Assembly: GCA_023512835.1 (NCBI GenBank)
Contig: CM042092.1
Location: 28,345,543 to 28,409,542, forward strand
Reading direction: 5' to 3'
Origin: Taxillus chinensis
Lineage: Eukaryota; Streptophyta; Magnoliopsida; Santalales; Loranthaceae
Length of the DNA: 64,000 bases
Part shown: piece by piece, positions 46,071 through 58,348 of the stretch
Layout: the number at the start of each line of letters is the position of its first letter
Position numbering within the stretch: the first letter of the stretch is position 1
Notes under the pieces: generated by a model
The model's input: only the letters and a program-made list of their open reading frames with translations
Databases searched by the model: none
Told to the model about the DNA's origin: nothing
Translations under genes and position numbers: made by a program

Positions 46071-48396
46071 CAAGTGATCCGGCAAGTACATTCCAGAGAT
46101 GCTCTGAAAAACAACGGTTACACTTTTGGTGCCCAAACTTGTTTCGGCGGTTAGAAAGAACAGCGATAATGTCAACGGATTCGATTTGACTTTGCTAGGA
46201 CTTTTAGCTCTCCAAGTTGACTTTAATTTGTTAGTTTCAATTGCTTCTTTTATTTAGGTTATCTTGGGAGAGATACTCCTTTGAGGTTTAGATTTTGTTT
46301 TGCTCGAAGAACCCTTTTTATTGAACTGATCTTTATTGGTACGAATTTGATTACAAAGCCGGTTATCGGATAAACTCCAACATTCATAGTGATAATGACC
46401 TATTTCCCTACGAGATGGAATGGACACTATAATGCGGGAGTACAAACAGGGATACGGTCTCTTAGATTTTACAGACTTTTTACTCGTTTCCTGTGGCTTA
46501 ATCCATTGCGTTTGGGTGACACGCTCTTGGCCCTAGATGCATCAGCCTTTGCCTTTCCTTTCTTTTTGGGTGCTACGAGTTTTGGCTTTAATCTGCGAGA
46601 ACCTTCCCTTCATCATTAGTTACGGTCTCTTTCCCCTTGGGAAGTGCGATGACGGCCTCGACTCCACAATCATAAAGCTGGTGCCACCTGAAATAAAACC
46701 ATCCAACGGTTTAGACGTACTAACGGGATATAAGTTGGTTAGTTTTGGAGTGAAATCCGGAGGACACCCGTAGCTTGAGCATTGGAGTTTGATGATTCGA
46801 GCCTAGGCCAGGTTTGACTCGAACATTATCCGGATCAGTCCTAAATGAAGAGGCTATTTCCCTGGATTTAAGCCACTTACGATTTATTTTCTTTTCTTGT
46901 TCAAGTTCATTCTCGAGTCTTTTTTACAATAACTTTTAGACCTGAGAGATTGGTATTTAGCGAGATGATTTTCAGCCCTTAGATCGTGATACCAAGCTTC
47001 TTTTCCTCTGAGCCTATGTCCCTTTCAAGTCTAGTAATAGTAAATTCAAGACATTTATTCGACTTTCCATATCTTTGTACATTTGAGTAATTATTAGTCT
47101 CTCACTCTTTTCATGATCACGTTTAATAATAAGAGATTCTATTTTACTCATGAGCTTAGAGATAGAAGGTACCTCGGTATTTGCCATGAGGGCGACGTTC
47201 GGCTTAGGAGTTGGCTCATCATCCGAGGATTCCTCCTCTTCTTCCAAGCCACCGATGTACTTTGTCACGAGCGCCTTCCTCTTGTTCTTGTTGTTGTGCG
47301 AGGTGGTACGTCGAGGAGTAACCTTGTCACTTTTCTCTACCGTCTTAGATTTGGATCTGCATTCCTTGGCCTAGTGACCAGGTTTCCCACAATTAAAGCA
47401 TCCTTGGGAGCTCGACTCCGATCGTTCCTTCCTTCTGGATGATAAGGAGCCTCTTCGGAATCCTTTTCTACTTTTCCGAAGGAATCGTTCAAAGGATTTA
47501 ACAAGAAGAGCTATTTCCTCTTTCGAGTCCGAGTCGGAATTCTCCGACTCATCCGTATCATCCTCTTGATGATTCTTTGGAGCATTCCGTAGCTTTGAGG
47601 GCTACCCCTTTTCTTTCCGAGCTATTTTCTCATCACGGTCGGTGTATCCGAATCGACCTCATGAGTCCGAAGCTCTCCGTATATTTCTTCAAGGGCGATG
47701 ATCGGCCGGTTTTTGTCGGCTTGCATGTGGAGTCGCTTGGAGTAGTAGCGATCCGGCAAGGATCGAAAGAACTTGTCATTGATTTGAGACCCGAGTGTAG
47801 TGTTCATTGGCAGTTTTTAGCTCTAGAATGAGCTTGCCGAATCTCCGATAGATACCCTCGAGGATTCGCCGGGTTTGTGATTGAAACTCTCAAAGTTACC
47901 TGCGAGAGCACATATCACGTTTTGTATCCGGGACCGACTTCCCTCATAGAGGATTGTCGGTTTATCCCGGCATGACTTTGCCGACGTGCAGCCCCGGACG
48001 TCCCCGAAAGCCTCGGAATCCAAAGACGATGTAACGTAAGCCGAGCCTTTCGCTAGCGCACTGCCAAGCTCTTTCATCGTTGGTAAGTTCGGCATCCGTC
48101 TTTGGCCTTCTAACTCCATGTTCTCCGATAGTCATCGGAATTGGAATCTCTTGATGAAGACGAGGCCACATGAGATGGTCATGAACATCTTCATACGAGC
48201 TTTCCACTGGGAGAAAAGCTCGGGTGTGAATTTGGGCGGTTTTGTCGAGTAAAACGAACTTCTGTAGTTGGCGATGGAGGCAGCAAGCGGGTTGAGGTGG
48301 GTCAACGTTTTCACTGCTGCTTCGATTCGGGATGGGCTCTTGTGCACCTCCGGAGTTAAGGCGAGTGTTGAATAGCATACTGATTTCTTTGGCCAT
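46071..48396 (-). pseudogene. gag: Copia gag of the SIRE-like element
   Basis: Start ATG at 48396 (M-A-K-E-I-S-M-L-F-N-T-R). N-terminal pieces include FLPVESSYEDVHDHLMW, in the copia W-x-x-M region. The zinc knuckle is at about 47404-47362 (CFNCGKPGH, then a TAG stop where one residue should be, then A-K-E-C). After it comes a basic and acidic tail (KRKALVTKYIGGLEEEEES) and a coiled-coil segment (47268-47014) with KIESLIIKRDHEKSERL. The latter is typical of the long SIRE gag. Several frameshifts are present. Confidence 0.82.
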
Positions 48397-48443
48397 TGCT
48401 GAGAGTGAAAGAGTGGGATCTCTACTTAGAACAAATAGAACTA

Positions 48444-48455
48444 GCTCTGATGCCA
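48444..48455 (-). promoter_or_regulatory. Primer binding site of the SIRE-like element
   Basis: TGGCATCAGAGC on the minus strand; one mismatch to the TGGTATCAGAGC initiator-tRNA-Met complement. Confidence 0.88.
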
Positions 48456-48456
48456 C

Positions 48457-49870
48457 TTGATGGTCCCTTGGAGCCTAGAGGGGGGGGGGTGAATAGACTC
48501 TTATCGAAACTCTTTTTATTCTCTTATGACACAAACACTTATCTAGTTAAGTGATAGAATCACTGCGGAAGATAACCAGATAGTGGAAGTATTTTGTTTT
48601 ATTATCAAAAGATAAATACAACAAAATAGAAGCAAGACTCTCTTACACTCGTTTACAAAAGGATTCACACACTAGCCTATATTATGTCTTTGAACTCTTG
48701 TGCATACACAGGATTGATTCAAGCTTGCTCGCACACCCTTTTCCAAATGTACAAATATGAATATTTATAGAAACATGCCTAAGAGACAACCTTGGAACTT
48801 GTAGTTCCGAATGCGTTCAAACCATACTTATTCCTCGGTAATCTCTCTGCCTTGATTGCTGTGGTTTGTGGAGATCAAGATCTTGGGTTTGAAGAGTATA
48901 AGTGCCTTTGTGAGTTCCCAAGTATAATTAAAGTTGTGTCCACATATCCGGGTGATCCACATGTAAGATTCTTCAGAGTTCTCAATGAGTTTGTCTTACT
49001 CGGGACACCACGAGTTGATAACTTTAAATGCGGTAAGTTGAAGTAGCATCTTCTTGGTCCGAGTGTAATTTTCCTTACTCCGTTGCTAATGAAGCTCGGA
49101 ACCTTACTCCGTGTCGGTGGTTGCTTACTCCGTATCTATTTGGTCAATCGAATCCTTAGTCCGTGTCACGCTTCCTTACTCCGTGTGAATGAGAAGGTCG
49201 GAGTGCTTATTCCGTATCAACGCTTCCTTACTCCGCATGTAAGTTCCTTACTCCGCATGTAAGTTCCTTACTCCGTGCGAGTCTAAAGGATCGGATGGCT
49301 TACACGTGCCTTAGCACATCCTTACTGCATGAGTGAGTGGTCCGGATTCCTTACTCCGCAGAATCGCTTCCCTTACTCCGTGCGAATAAAGACTTGGGTC
49401 CTTATTCCGCATCGAACTTCCTTACTCCGTATGTATGGAAGACTTGGATGCCTTACCTCCGTGTCTTCTTTACTTTAGTTCACTTGAGTGGAAGACTTAA
49501 CTTTTTAGCTCCGTGTCGACTCTTTTACTTCGTGCGACCTTGTAGACCAAGATTCTTACTCCGCATCAGTTTGACTTAGTCCGTTTGAGATATTAAGAGC
49601 GATTCCATAATCCATAGCTTTTAAGTTCTTAGTCCGCACGAATGTTCCTTATTCCGTATGTATTGGTGACTTGGTTATTTACTAAGTGTTTGACGACACT
49701 CACTCTTGTCCGGGATCAAGATTATGTATCTCGTCCTTAGCTTTGCTCTCACGAGTGTATCTCCGGATTAATAACATATCTTCGCAATGATCAAAGAAAC
49801 ACAAAAGATCTCAAATCAAATTACATAGGGCTTTATCGGCGATGATCCAAATTCCGGGCTTGATCCAACA
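48457..49870 (-). mobile_element. 5' LTR of the SIRE-like element
   Basis: Pairs with 36784-38206; a few percent different by eye. TATA box at 48762-48769 (minus). G-run of only 10 (48480-48489) versus 18 in the partner. Confidence 0.9.
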
Positions 49871-51500
49871 CAACCCGGTATGGATCTTTGACCCTATGTC
49901 CTCTTACTTTTGCATTCTATTAACAATAATGAAAACCAAAGACAATGGGAACAACACCTTGCTTTTTGGGCCGAAATACCCATTTGCCCATCTACAATAT
50001 GTATGTTGAACCCCATTTTGACGGGGTTAGATAACAACCGTACTTGGTGAAGGACCACTTTGGAAGACCTTTAAATGTCCCTAGGTAAGCTTTAAGTGAT
50101 AGAGGATGACATTTGGAAAACAACACACTTGACCACACTTGATTCCGAGAAAGAAATGAAGAGATTATGACAAAAGTATCATATTTTATACTAATTTAAA
50201 TTGACTGACAGGTGTGCGGCCGCTATTTTTTCAAATAACTTCCCGATACTTGTCGTAATCTAACAAAGTCAATTGTATTGATTAGATATAGCTTTATTTG
50301 TCATTTCCAACTGGTTTAAGATTATTCCGGGATGTATTCAATTAGTTATGATTTTTTGAAGTTGGCAATTAAATCTCATACAAATTTCGGGAGACAGCCG
50401 ATGCATAATGTATTGTTTTACCAATAATGTTCTCAATACTTCTTGGATTTGAACAAGGACAATTGCATTGGTTAGAAAACAACTTTTATCTATCATTCCC
50501 CACCTATTTGAGGATAATCCGAGTTATGTGCGATTAACTATAAATTTTTGAATCGAAGGCGCGAATGCTTACTTTGTCATGTACCTCTGTGTGGTGTTTT
50601 CAACTTTTCTCTTAAATGGCTGATCCTTTTGAGTGATTCCAATTTCAAAACATAGACAATAGAAGTTTGAGCAAAACAAGACTGATTTGGCCTAATCTAA
50701 GCTCTGGAGAACGTTATGAATTTTTGAAGTTGCCCCAAAAATCTATCTTATTTTTCACAAATTCCGGTTCTTCATATGCATCTTTGTCCCACATTGACAG
50801 TTTGCTTTTTATTCACCTAGTATATATACAAAGACACTCTCCTTACACAAAAAGTGAGAACAATAAAGCCCAGGGAAGCCCAAGTAGAGTTACTAGCTCG
50901 TGAGTTGAGCCTCCAAACCGGATTTTGAAACACGAAATTCAGAAAAATCCAACTTCAAAATCGGGACATTGGAAGATCCGGATTTGGATTCCTTAGGATG
51001 GAAATCCGAAATAAGCCCGGTTACGGTGGTTAAACTTGGTTAATGATATGGAATAAGCTGTAATACGGAATACTACGCAGATTTAGAGGTCAAAGTTGGT
51101 TAATGATGGAATGATCCCAACGATCCAAAGGTCAAACTTGGTCAATGATCCATATGCTGTTGATATGGAATAAGCCCAAATTCGGAGGTCAAACTTGGTC
51201 CAATTCAAAGTAATGGCCCAATGGTCCGGAATAAGCTCTAATAATCCCAGGAAACCCAAAGAACAACTCCTCTTATCGGCCCGGAAGCTACCCATCAGAC
51301 CCTGCAAAAATCCTTTTTCCAAGTGCATGATTTGCAAAATATGCCTTGGGACTCCATTTTTGAGCATATTGATGAGGAGGTGCTGTAATTAAATCTCGGG
51401 CATCACGGGTTGCACCATGGGGACTGCATTAGCAAAGACTCGTATTTGGTTAGTTTTGAGAGATAGCCATTTTAAGAGAATGCAACTATCCGGACAGTAG
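49871..51500. other. Unassigned repeat-like DNA
   Basis: The first part continues the older repeat split by the 13.1-kb element (TATGGATCTTTGACCCTATG just after the TSD). From 50200 to 50900 AT-rich sequence has no family features. At 51000-51200 the phrase GGTCAAACTTGGT(T/C)AATGA recurs three or four times at irregular spacing. No gene was recognised; open frames (50667-50903, 51083-51367) lack motifs. Confidence 0.4.
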
Positions 51501-51835
51501 TGTAGTCATCGATGTGAGCATGTTGACAGTACTTGGGCCCGATTCCGAGTCGAGACCCCTAGTGGCCCGATTGTTGACTTTTTACGGTTTATTGGTTGAC
51601 TTTGTGTTTAAGCGGTCATTTGAGTGTGATAATATCTGAATAGTGTTATGCTCGTTATTTTGAGCGTTTTGACTGTAATTGGACTCAATTTGGAGTTTGA
51701 GACCTTGGAGGTCAATTATTGTGAGGTCAATGGTTGGCTAGGTCAATTATTGACTGAGTTAGTGGTCAATGATTGGTAGAAAGTCATGTTCCTGGTTCCG
51801 GGTTCCCTGGGATTTGGGGGCGTGACAAGCATAGC
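51501..51835 (+). mobile_element. LTR fragment ending GGGGGCGTGACA
   Basis: Ends GGTTCCGGGTTCCCTGGGAT with TTGGGGGCGTGACA, nearly the same as 58924-58962. Its first part (51610-51780) recurs at 53622-53800. This looks like a gypsy LTR with an internal deletion joining U3 to its far end. Confidence 0.55.
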
Positions 51836-52162
51836 CATTAATTCCCAACGGCGTTAATACACCTGGAAATGCATTCAGCCCTTACCCACCAATGCGTCCA
51901 GATACAATGAGAGATTTAAATAATTCCAAGAAAATTATTTATTTGAGAATTTATTTTTAGACACTGGAATAGGGAGCCATAATGAGGTCTCAGGACATTT
52001 ATTTGACTTATTAGAAATATAAGAATGCAATTAATGCCTAGCCAACAGGTACTCCCTAAAATGCCTATAAATAGGCTATTCATAAACCTCTAAGGGCATC
52101 AAATTATCAAGTATCAAAAGAGGTTATTCTGGAGGAGAGAGCTTTCTGAGCAAATTTCGGCA

Positions 52163-52209
<47 letters not shown>

Positions 52210-53321
52210 GATCCCAGAAAGGGCATCAATTATCATATATCAAAAGAGATTATTTTAGAGGAGAGAGCTTTCTGAGCGAATTTTGGCGAGAGGGAGAGAG
52301 AGAGAGAGAGGATCCCAGAAATTTTCAGAGAGAGATACTTATTTTCCAAGGAAAAAGACATCCAAAATTGCTCTTGTCTTCAAGCGGCTAAAGGGGACAT
52401 TCCAAACCAAGGAGGAAGCATATTGAAATTGTGGGGAATGAAGGCGGCTTAAAGCAAGGAAGCAAAGCTGCATTTTTCTTTCTAACCTTTTTGTTTATAG
52501 GGAGACTTTTGGAGGAAGATTTCTAAATTCGGTCACAAAAAGACCACCCAGGTTCTTCTCCTTAATTTCTTTATATTCAAACTGTTAAAACTTCTTTTCT
52601 CAAATGTTTTGAAGTGAAATGGTTTTCCTTTTGACTCTCATTTTTTTTCTTCAAAAATAAAAAAGGGACAATCAAAAGAACACATTTTCTAGAAAAATTA
52701 AAACAAAGCTTGGGCGGTCATGAGGGTTGAGCCCTAGATGCTCATATCCTTGTCTGCCTGGGCCAATATCAATTGTGACAGTATTTCCATATTTGAATTT
52801 AAATGGTTCTTATCTTATTTTCTAAAAAAGGGAATATTACTTCAGTTTTCTAAAGAAAATACAATACTGTCACATGGACTTAGATCACATATTCTTTTTC
52901 TAAATTTAGAATGTACCCTTTTATTTGCTTTAATTTTTTTTTGTTTTAAGACCTAAATCCTAAAAGCTTCCTTTTCTCAAAATTTAAAATATACAAAAAT
53001 AATTTCTTTTTGAATAATGCAAGAAAACACCCATAGATCAAGACTAGGTACCAATTGTTGGCGTTGTGGGGGTGCAAGAGTTTTTCTTCCTTCCCCACAT
53101 ATAACCGACTCCGGAACCTAATTCTCTAGAACCGTAGACCTTTCTTTTTCTAGGTGCCTAATCACACCTCTAATTTGTTTGGTGGCGACTTTGTATTTTT
53201 CTTTTCTTTGATGGTTTGTGTGACCCTTATGTAGGGATGACTCTGGGATCAACTAAATGAACCAGTGTTGAAATCCTTTCACAAAAGCCAATACGATCCC
53301 GGTCAAAAATGGGTGATAACA
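51836..53321 (+). mobile_element. Diverged Tat/Ogre-like LTR, 3' part
   Basis: TATA box CCTATAAATAGG near 52063. Ends GGGTGATAACA immediately before a PBS at 53324, matching the layout at 9291/9294. The block TTGTTGG-GTTGTGGGGGTGC with CCGACTCCGGAACC and GGTGGCGACTTTG (53055-53190) aligns to 34330-34450. The left edge abuts the preceding LTR fragment at 51835/51836; its exact start is uncertain. Confidence 0.6.
52120..52325. repeat. Tandem duplication with (GA)n tracts
   Basis: AGAGGAGAGAGCTTTCTGAG occurs twice, each followed by a GA microsatellite (long in the first copy, about 52163-52205; short in the second, about 52291-52311) and GAGGATCCCAGAAA. It lies just downstream of the LTR TATA box, so it would be in the transcript leader. 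Confidence 0.85.
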
Positions 53322-53323
53322 GC

Positions 53324-53341
53324 TGGTGACTTTGCTGGGGA
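53324..53341 (+). promoter_or_regulatory. PBS-like site of the diverged Tat/Ogre element
   Basis: TGGTGACTTTGCTGGGGA; differs at only a few bases from the PBS at 9294-9311. Confidence 0.65.
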
Positions 53342-53621
53342 CGTTGTGAGAGTGTAGCCATTGTCTCAATTTATGAAATGTTTGCTTGCTTGTTTCTTTT
53401 CTGTTTCTTTTCTTTTTTATTCTATAATTGTTTTAATTGCGCATACATGCATCTCTTTCTCCTTCCAATCCTATACCCGGGTTTTCTCTAACACATTAGG
53501 ATTATAGAGGCTAGTAAAGGTTTGCTCACATGGACTTGGTTGTGCTTGTCTATGTGGAATACCCAAAATGTCTCACTCGAGCAGTAGTCCTTTCTTGTTA
53601 ATGCCCAAGAGGTAATGTGCT
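53342..53621 (+). mobile_element. Leader fragment of the diverged Tat/Ogre element
   Basis: Resembles the leader at 9312-9620 in layout (T-rich, CATGCAT, then ACCC-GGTTT-TC and AGG-TAG). Stops where the next LTR fragment begins; no ORF1 or pol remains. Confidence 0.45.
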
Positions 53622-54412
53622 CGTCATTTGAGTGTGATAATATCTGAATAGTATTGTGCTCATCATTTTGAGCGTTTTGACTGTAATTTGACTCAATTTG
53701 GAGTTCGTGACCTTGGAGGTCAATTATTGTATCGGGAGGTCAATTATTGATTGGGTCAATTATTGACTAGGTCAATTAGTGGTCAATGATTGGCAGAAAT
53801 ATAAATAGAATGAAAAGTAAGAGCTTTCATTTTGCGCTATCACGTTTGTGCGTTTGAGAGAGAGAGCTTGGAAGCTTGAAGCCTTGGCGATTTGGCTTCA
53901 TGAAGCTCAAAGAATCACTCCAGGTTGGTGTCCTTGACTTCTTATCTTGATTCTGTCTTTGGTATGCACGAATTTGTCATGATTTATGGAATTTAGCATG
54001 AACCCTAGGTTTTGGGAGAAATCCAATTTTGGGTTAGATCTAATGGTTTAGCATAAGATCTGTGGTTAAGAACTTATTTATATCAGTTTTGATATGTGTT
54101 TATGTGATCTGAGGTTGTTTAACTGCATATTCTATGAGGGTTGAGAAGTCAACCATAAAAAAAATCTGGATTTAGATCTAGATTTCTGGAAATCTGCAAT
54201 TATGTGCATATTTCAGTTGTTACGGTGCGATTTAGAGGCATTCAGGACGCGTTTTGAGATAGATATTATAGTTTATTGCGTAAAACGTGTGTTTGTGAGC
54301 ATCTGGGGGTTGCTGGGTTGATTCTAGACAAAGAACAAGCAAAAACGATGATGAATAGTACCCTGGGCGAACTATTGGGTTGAAAGGACGAAGACCCAAA
54401 GATTTGGGTTGT
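53622..54412 (+). mobile_element. Gypsy-type LTR fragment, promoter side
   Basis: The first 175 bp duplicate 51613-51785 (GTGTGATAATATCTGAATAG and GGTCAATTATTG repeats). A TATA-like ATATAAATAG at about 53799 is followed by a GAGAGAGAG leader. No coding frame was recognised. Confidence 0.45.
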
Positions 54413-54560
54413 AGGGTCAAAGATCCGTAGTCGTAGGGTCAAAGATCCGTAGATTCGTAGTCGTAGGGTCAAAGATCCGTAGGTCCATAGTCATAGGGTC
54501 GAAGATCTGTAGACTCGTAGTCGTAGGGTCGAAGATCCGTAGTCGAAGGTCGCAGCTTCG
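54413..54560. repeat. ~30-bp tandem array (GTAGGGTCAAAGATCCGTAG)
   Basis: About five copies with period near 30 bp, followed by a looser run of CGTAGCTACGAGT-type phrases to 54640. The reverse phrases (CTTTGACCCTA) appear at 34970 and 49890, linking it to the split repeat there. Confidence 0.8.
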
Positions 54561-54660
54561 AGTCTTCGAAGCCGCAATTCCGCAGCTACGAGTTGCAGTT
54601 CCGTAGCTACGAGTCGCAATCCTGAAACTACGAGTCAAGCAGTTCTACAACTTCGAGCCA

Positions 54661-55062
54661 GTGCAACTGCATTGGACTGAACTATTTACATTGTAAACCA
54701 TTAAGGATTATACTTAAGTTAAAATATAAATAACGAAATACCCCCATTTGATTCAAAGAAAAATACTAGAAAATTAAATTTTCCCTCCTTCAAAATGTGA
54801 AAATTGGGATTTAGTGTAAAATCTCGAAAACATCTAGTTTTTCGTAGAGGTGAATTTATGGAAAGTGGGGTTAGACATCTCAGAAAAATTCTCAAAAATC
54901 AGATTATCTTAGTTATGATATGGAAACCCAATGCCGGGACTTTTTATTTCAAGAAAACAACTTCTATGGGTATCTCCTTCCTTGGTCAAAGAATGATGAT
55001 CGATTTGTGAAGACTGGCTTCAGTTATAAAGGGAGTATGGTGAACCTTAGTGCCATATTGGT
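54661..55062. other. Unassigned AT-rich stretch
   Basis: No repeat or gene recognised. The frame at 54804-55010 has no motif. Confidence 0.35.
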
Positions 55063-56340
55063 GTTTGATAACTCTGAAATTTGTCATTAAATTTGCATGT
55101 AATTTATGGGCTTTAATTTAATATTATGTTGAATTAATGCATTTTCATAATAGTTTTCCCCAATTTTAATTAATTACCGTTTTGTTCACTTTTATAGATT
55201 TAATATTAATTTTGGTGGTTTTTAATGTTAAATTTATTATTCCAATTTTAATATTATCTGTTTAGGCTTAATTGGTAATTATACTAAATAAATTTTGAGT
55301 TAATTGAATTATGTTTGTATTTTTATTTTAATGTTTTGTGTTTCACTTTTATTATTATTATCATTATTATTTTGGGTGCATTGTACGTAGGTTGGAAAGC
55401 ATATTGGGAAGGAGCATTAAGGTGTGGGGACCACATTGGATTAAGGTAGAAGAGAAAGAGGAAGCAAAGCATTATGTGGTGGGGAAGAATTAAATGGAAA
55501 GAAAAAGAATATGCTACGTGGGATATGCATTAAAATACCCACCACGCGAGCCCTTGAAGACGTCGGTAGTAGGAGACCCATCCCGTGCCATCCTTCCATC
55601 GTTCCATTAACCCAGCGTCTTCACCCAAGCAGCGCCGTCTCGATACCATTCAAACGCCCAGCCGCATCGACGCAGTAATTTCACATCAGGCAAGGCGGAG
55701 CAGAGCGGGAGAGATCATTCAGGGCCTTCAGCGCGACACTGCAGGACTGTTCCTGTATTTTATTTTCTATGAATTAATTTGTATTTGATTTAACTTCAAA
55801 CTTCGATTGTTATTTTGAATCTTGGTTCTTCAATTTGATAATTTATTTAGGTGTTATGGTTTGCAATTCGTTCCTCTATCTGTTTTAAATTCTTTGCAAT
55901 TAATTTGCGGTTGTAGTTAATTGTGGATTGTTTAAAGCATGATTTTTAATTGTGATTAATTCGCGGTTGTGGTTAATTAATTTTGAGATGTGAAGATTAA
56001 TTTTCGGAGTGTTCGATTTGGTCTTCCGAATGCAAAACATAATCGTTCCTAGGATTAGTACGAGTTCAAGTCTGATCTCTAGTGCGAATTCATAATTTAA
56101 TTATAATCATGGTGTCTTGGTTTAATTGAATTATGAGACCTTAAATATGTTATTGTATTTTTAGAAGATAATGATAAATAATAATTGAAGTGAGAGGTTA
56201 AATCATCTGCGTCTTTAGTTAATTAGTCTTATTTACATATTTAATTTTATTTTAATTCACACAAAACCCTCCGATTTTCTAACTTAGCTTTTCTTTTATT
56301 TGCTTGAAGAATAAGTTGAATTAAAGCCTGTGTTGGTATG
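55063..56340 (+). mobile_element. Possible LTR body (TTGATAACTCTG start)
   Basis: Starts like a TGATAAC LTR, then AT-rich, then a GC-richer patch (55555-55750) and a long AT-rich tail with pattern similar to 35860-36500. No TSD, PBS or polyprotein. Offered as a probable but unproven LTR remnant. Confidence 0.35.
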
Positions 56341-56503
56341 TTGGTTTGAGGAATTGGGGCTTGGGCTCTATAACTTGTTGGGTTCTCACCGTGAGGCTAA
56401 AGCCTGTGTTGAGCCGTTGAGCTCGTGAGCCATTGAGCTCGTGGAGCTAGGGCTGAGATCCTGTTGAGGATTGTGTTGAGCCGTTGAACTCGTGAGCCGT
56501 TGA
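56341..56503 (+). mobile_element. Gypsy-type LTR remnant, left piece
   Basis: Carries repeated GTGTTGAGCCGTTGA-CTCGTGAGCC phrases and is interrupted by the solo LTR at 56504. It continues at 58349. Confidence 0.5.
56499..56503. repeat. TSD GTTGA, left copy (solo LTR 1)
   Basis: Repeated at 58349-58353. Confidence 0.85.
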
Positions 56504-57140
56504 TGTTACGCCCCGGATTTCCAACCCGGGGAAACCGGTTCGTGACTCCCCTTTACCCACGTGGTGGATAAGGGGGTAAGATACAAGGCTCCACATAGGA
56601 TGTCATAACCTCCACATCAGATAAACACCAAAGCAATTTAATTAGCTTTATTAGATTTGAAGCACAATTAATGTTCACAAACCAAACATGCCTTTATTAC
56701 AATTAAATTTCCCCTTATAATATCTCCCCACTGGGGTTACAAAGGTCCCACAAGAATAACAACACAAAATAATATTAAACAAAGCGATAAAGCAGAACTA
56801 TTTTCCACCTTGGTGTTCCCGCCTAACGCCTGTAGGTTCCTAAAAAGTAAACAAAACACAATGGGAGGGGTGAGCAACCACAACTCAGTAGGGATCATGT
56901 CTCCCCAACCCATCCCATGCTCCTAACATCTACATGTTGATGTGCACGAGCGCAGTGTCGTGGCGATACTATACAGACAGGTCATAATCAACATTTATAC
57001 ACAAACAAACCACATCAACAGGTACAACCATTGCCACAGCCACACAGGCTCCATAACCATCCACAAGCTTCCACAGCTATCGGGCTCCATAACCAGCCAC
57101 GGGCTTCCACACCCATTGGGCTCCAGCTACACAGGCTCCA

Positions 57141-57300
57141 ATCTCAGCCACACAGGCATACAATCAAACACATAGAATACATCTCAGCCACTCAGGCATA
57201 CAATCAAACACATAGCATACATCTCAGCCACACAGGCATATAATCAAACACATAGCATGCATCTCAGCCACACAGGCATATAATCAAACATATAGCATGC
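57141..57300. repeat. 4 x 40-bp array in solo LTR 1
   Basis: Units of exactly 40 bp starting ATCTCAGCCACACAGGCATA. The related LTR has three units (59629-59748). Upstream, a 36-bp unit (GGCTCCATAACCAGCCAC) is also repeated. Confidence 0.9.
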
Positions 57301-57538
57301 ATCTGGCTCAACAATCATTGTATCAAGTATATTCCCCCCCCCCAGAAACCCCAAGGTTTCCGACGTGATCCTATAGCGAAACGAAGCCTAATGAACCACA
57401 GACATCCCAACAGCCTCTAAGGCCCACTGCCCCGTAACGAACCTTGAGAGTTCCCATACCCCGGAGTCAACGTTAGAATCAAACGAAACATGCCATTGAT
57501 GGCCAATATCCATATAGGAGATCAGACCTATATGGATT

Positions 57539-57541
<3 letters not shown>

Positions 57542-57579
<38 letters not shown>
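57542..57579. repeat. (TA)n microsatellite in solo LTR 1
   Basis: About 19 TA units; solo LTR 2 has one at the same place (about 59989-60027). Confidence 0.95.
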
Positions 57580-57584
<5 letters not shown>

Positions 57585-57749
57585 CAACAATGACAATACT
57601 CTACAAATCATCTACCACAGGGCCTAACCCTAGAATGGGTACTAGAAGAAACTGAACGCCCTACCTCTGGAAAATCCTCCTTGCTCCCATGGTAGATGTC
57701 GTCCACCCGTGCGAGTCACCCCAACAGCTACGACCAGGAGCTCTCCTTG

Positions 57750-57792
<43 letters not shown>

Positions 57793-57851
57793 GACGGCTG
57801 CGGTAGCTAACAACTGAAACCCTAAAACCTAAAACAAGGAGGGCTCCTCCT

Positions 57852-57860
57852 CCTTATATA
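57852..57860 (-). promoter_or_regulatory. TATA box of solo LTR 1
   Basis: TATATAAGG on the minus strand, with GA-rich leader after it. Upstream (higher coordinates) lie two copies of a palindromic motif. Confidence 0.6.
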
Positions 57861-57871
57861 GACACCTCAAC

Positions 57872-57930
57872 ATCAAAACGACATAGTTTTGATTAAGTGA
57901 ACCCCAGCATCAAAATGATGTAGTTTTGAT
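57872..57930 (-). promoter_or_regulatory. Two copies of palindromic ATCAAAAC-GTTTTGAT motif
   Basis: 22-bp imperfect palindromes at 57872-57893 and 57909-57930, spaced 37 bp apart, starting 12 bp upstream of the minus-strand TATA box. Confidence 0.75.
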
Positions 57931-58348
57931 TAAACATGCTACAACCTTCCCGCATCCATACATGACATAATACCCATAATTCCAACATGTCCCTTTGGGA
58001 AAAGATTATTAGAATAACAAAACAAAGGTGATGGTGCAAAAACATAGCTGCCCGTGACAAAGGTCATTGTCACGTACAAGCTCCAAATGCCCTAAGATTT
58101 TGCCACAAGACTTAGAATAACTTCTGGAAGGCTCCCATGCAAAAACCTCACTACCCTTGACAAACCATTGTCACGTGCACCACCTAAAGGTTCCCTCTTG
58201 GGCTCATCTCTTACCTCAAGCTTGCCCATCACCATACAAAGTGTTCAATCCAATGTGTGTGGGAATAAAACTCCCTAAAACCCAACAACTGCAACCCCAA
58301 AAGGTAAAACTATGACTAACTCCACATCCCAAAACACGGGTCATTATA

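Larger units (their letters stand above)
36784..49870 (-). mobile_element. SIRE-like Ty1/copia element with an extra Ulp1-like gene (13.1 kb)
   Basis: LTRs of 1423 bp (36784-38206) and 1414 bp (48457-49870), TSD CAACC, PBS 48444-48455 and polypurine tract 38207-38219. Minus-strand order: gag, protease, integrase, RT, RNase H, a 1.7-kb spacer, then an extra gene of about 2.6 kb ending in a Ulp1/C48-like protease domain. The gag and pol features (CFNCGKPGH knuckle, DDGIFVGYS segment, RIYSLG end) and a long post-pol region fit the SIRE/Maximus lineage, whose members are known for an envelope-like extra ORF in this place. All genes carry stops or frameshifts. Confidence 0.88.
56504..58348 (-). 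mobile_element. Solo LTR 1 (1845 bp), gypsy type
   Basis: Starts TGTTACGCC and ends GGGTCATTATA, with TSD GTTGA on both sides and no internal region, the signature of LTR-LTR recombination. The TATA box reads on the minus strand (TATATAAGG, 57852-57860), followed in that direction by a GA/CT leader. It contains a 36-bp array, a 4 x 40-bp array (57141-57300), a TA tract (57542-57579) and a CT tract (about 57751-57790). Its partner family member is 58980-60818. Confidence 0.9.

Noticed and set aside
57150..57300. Possible CRISPR-like array of regular 40-bp units
   Set aside because: Units are contiguous with no unique spacers, inside a plant LTR; it is an ordinary minisatellite.
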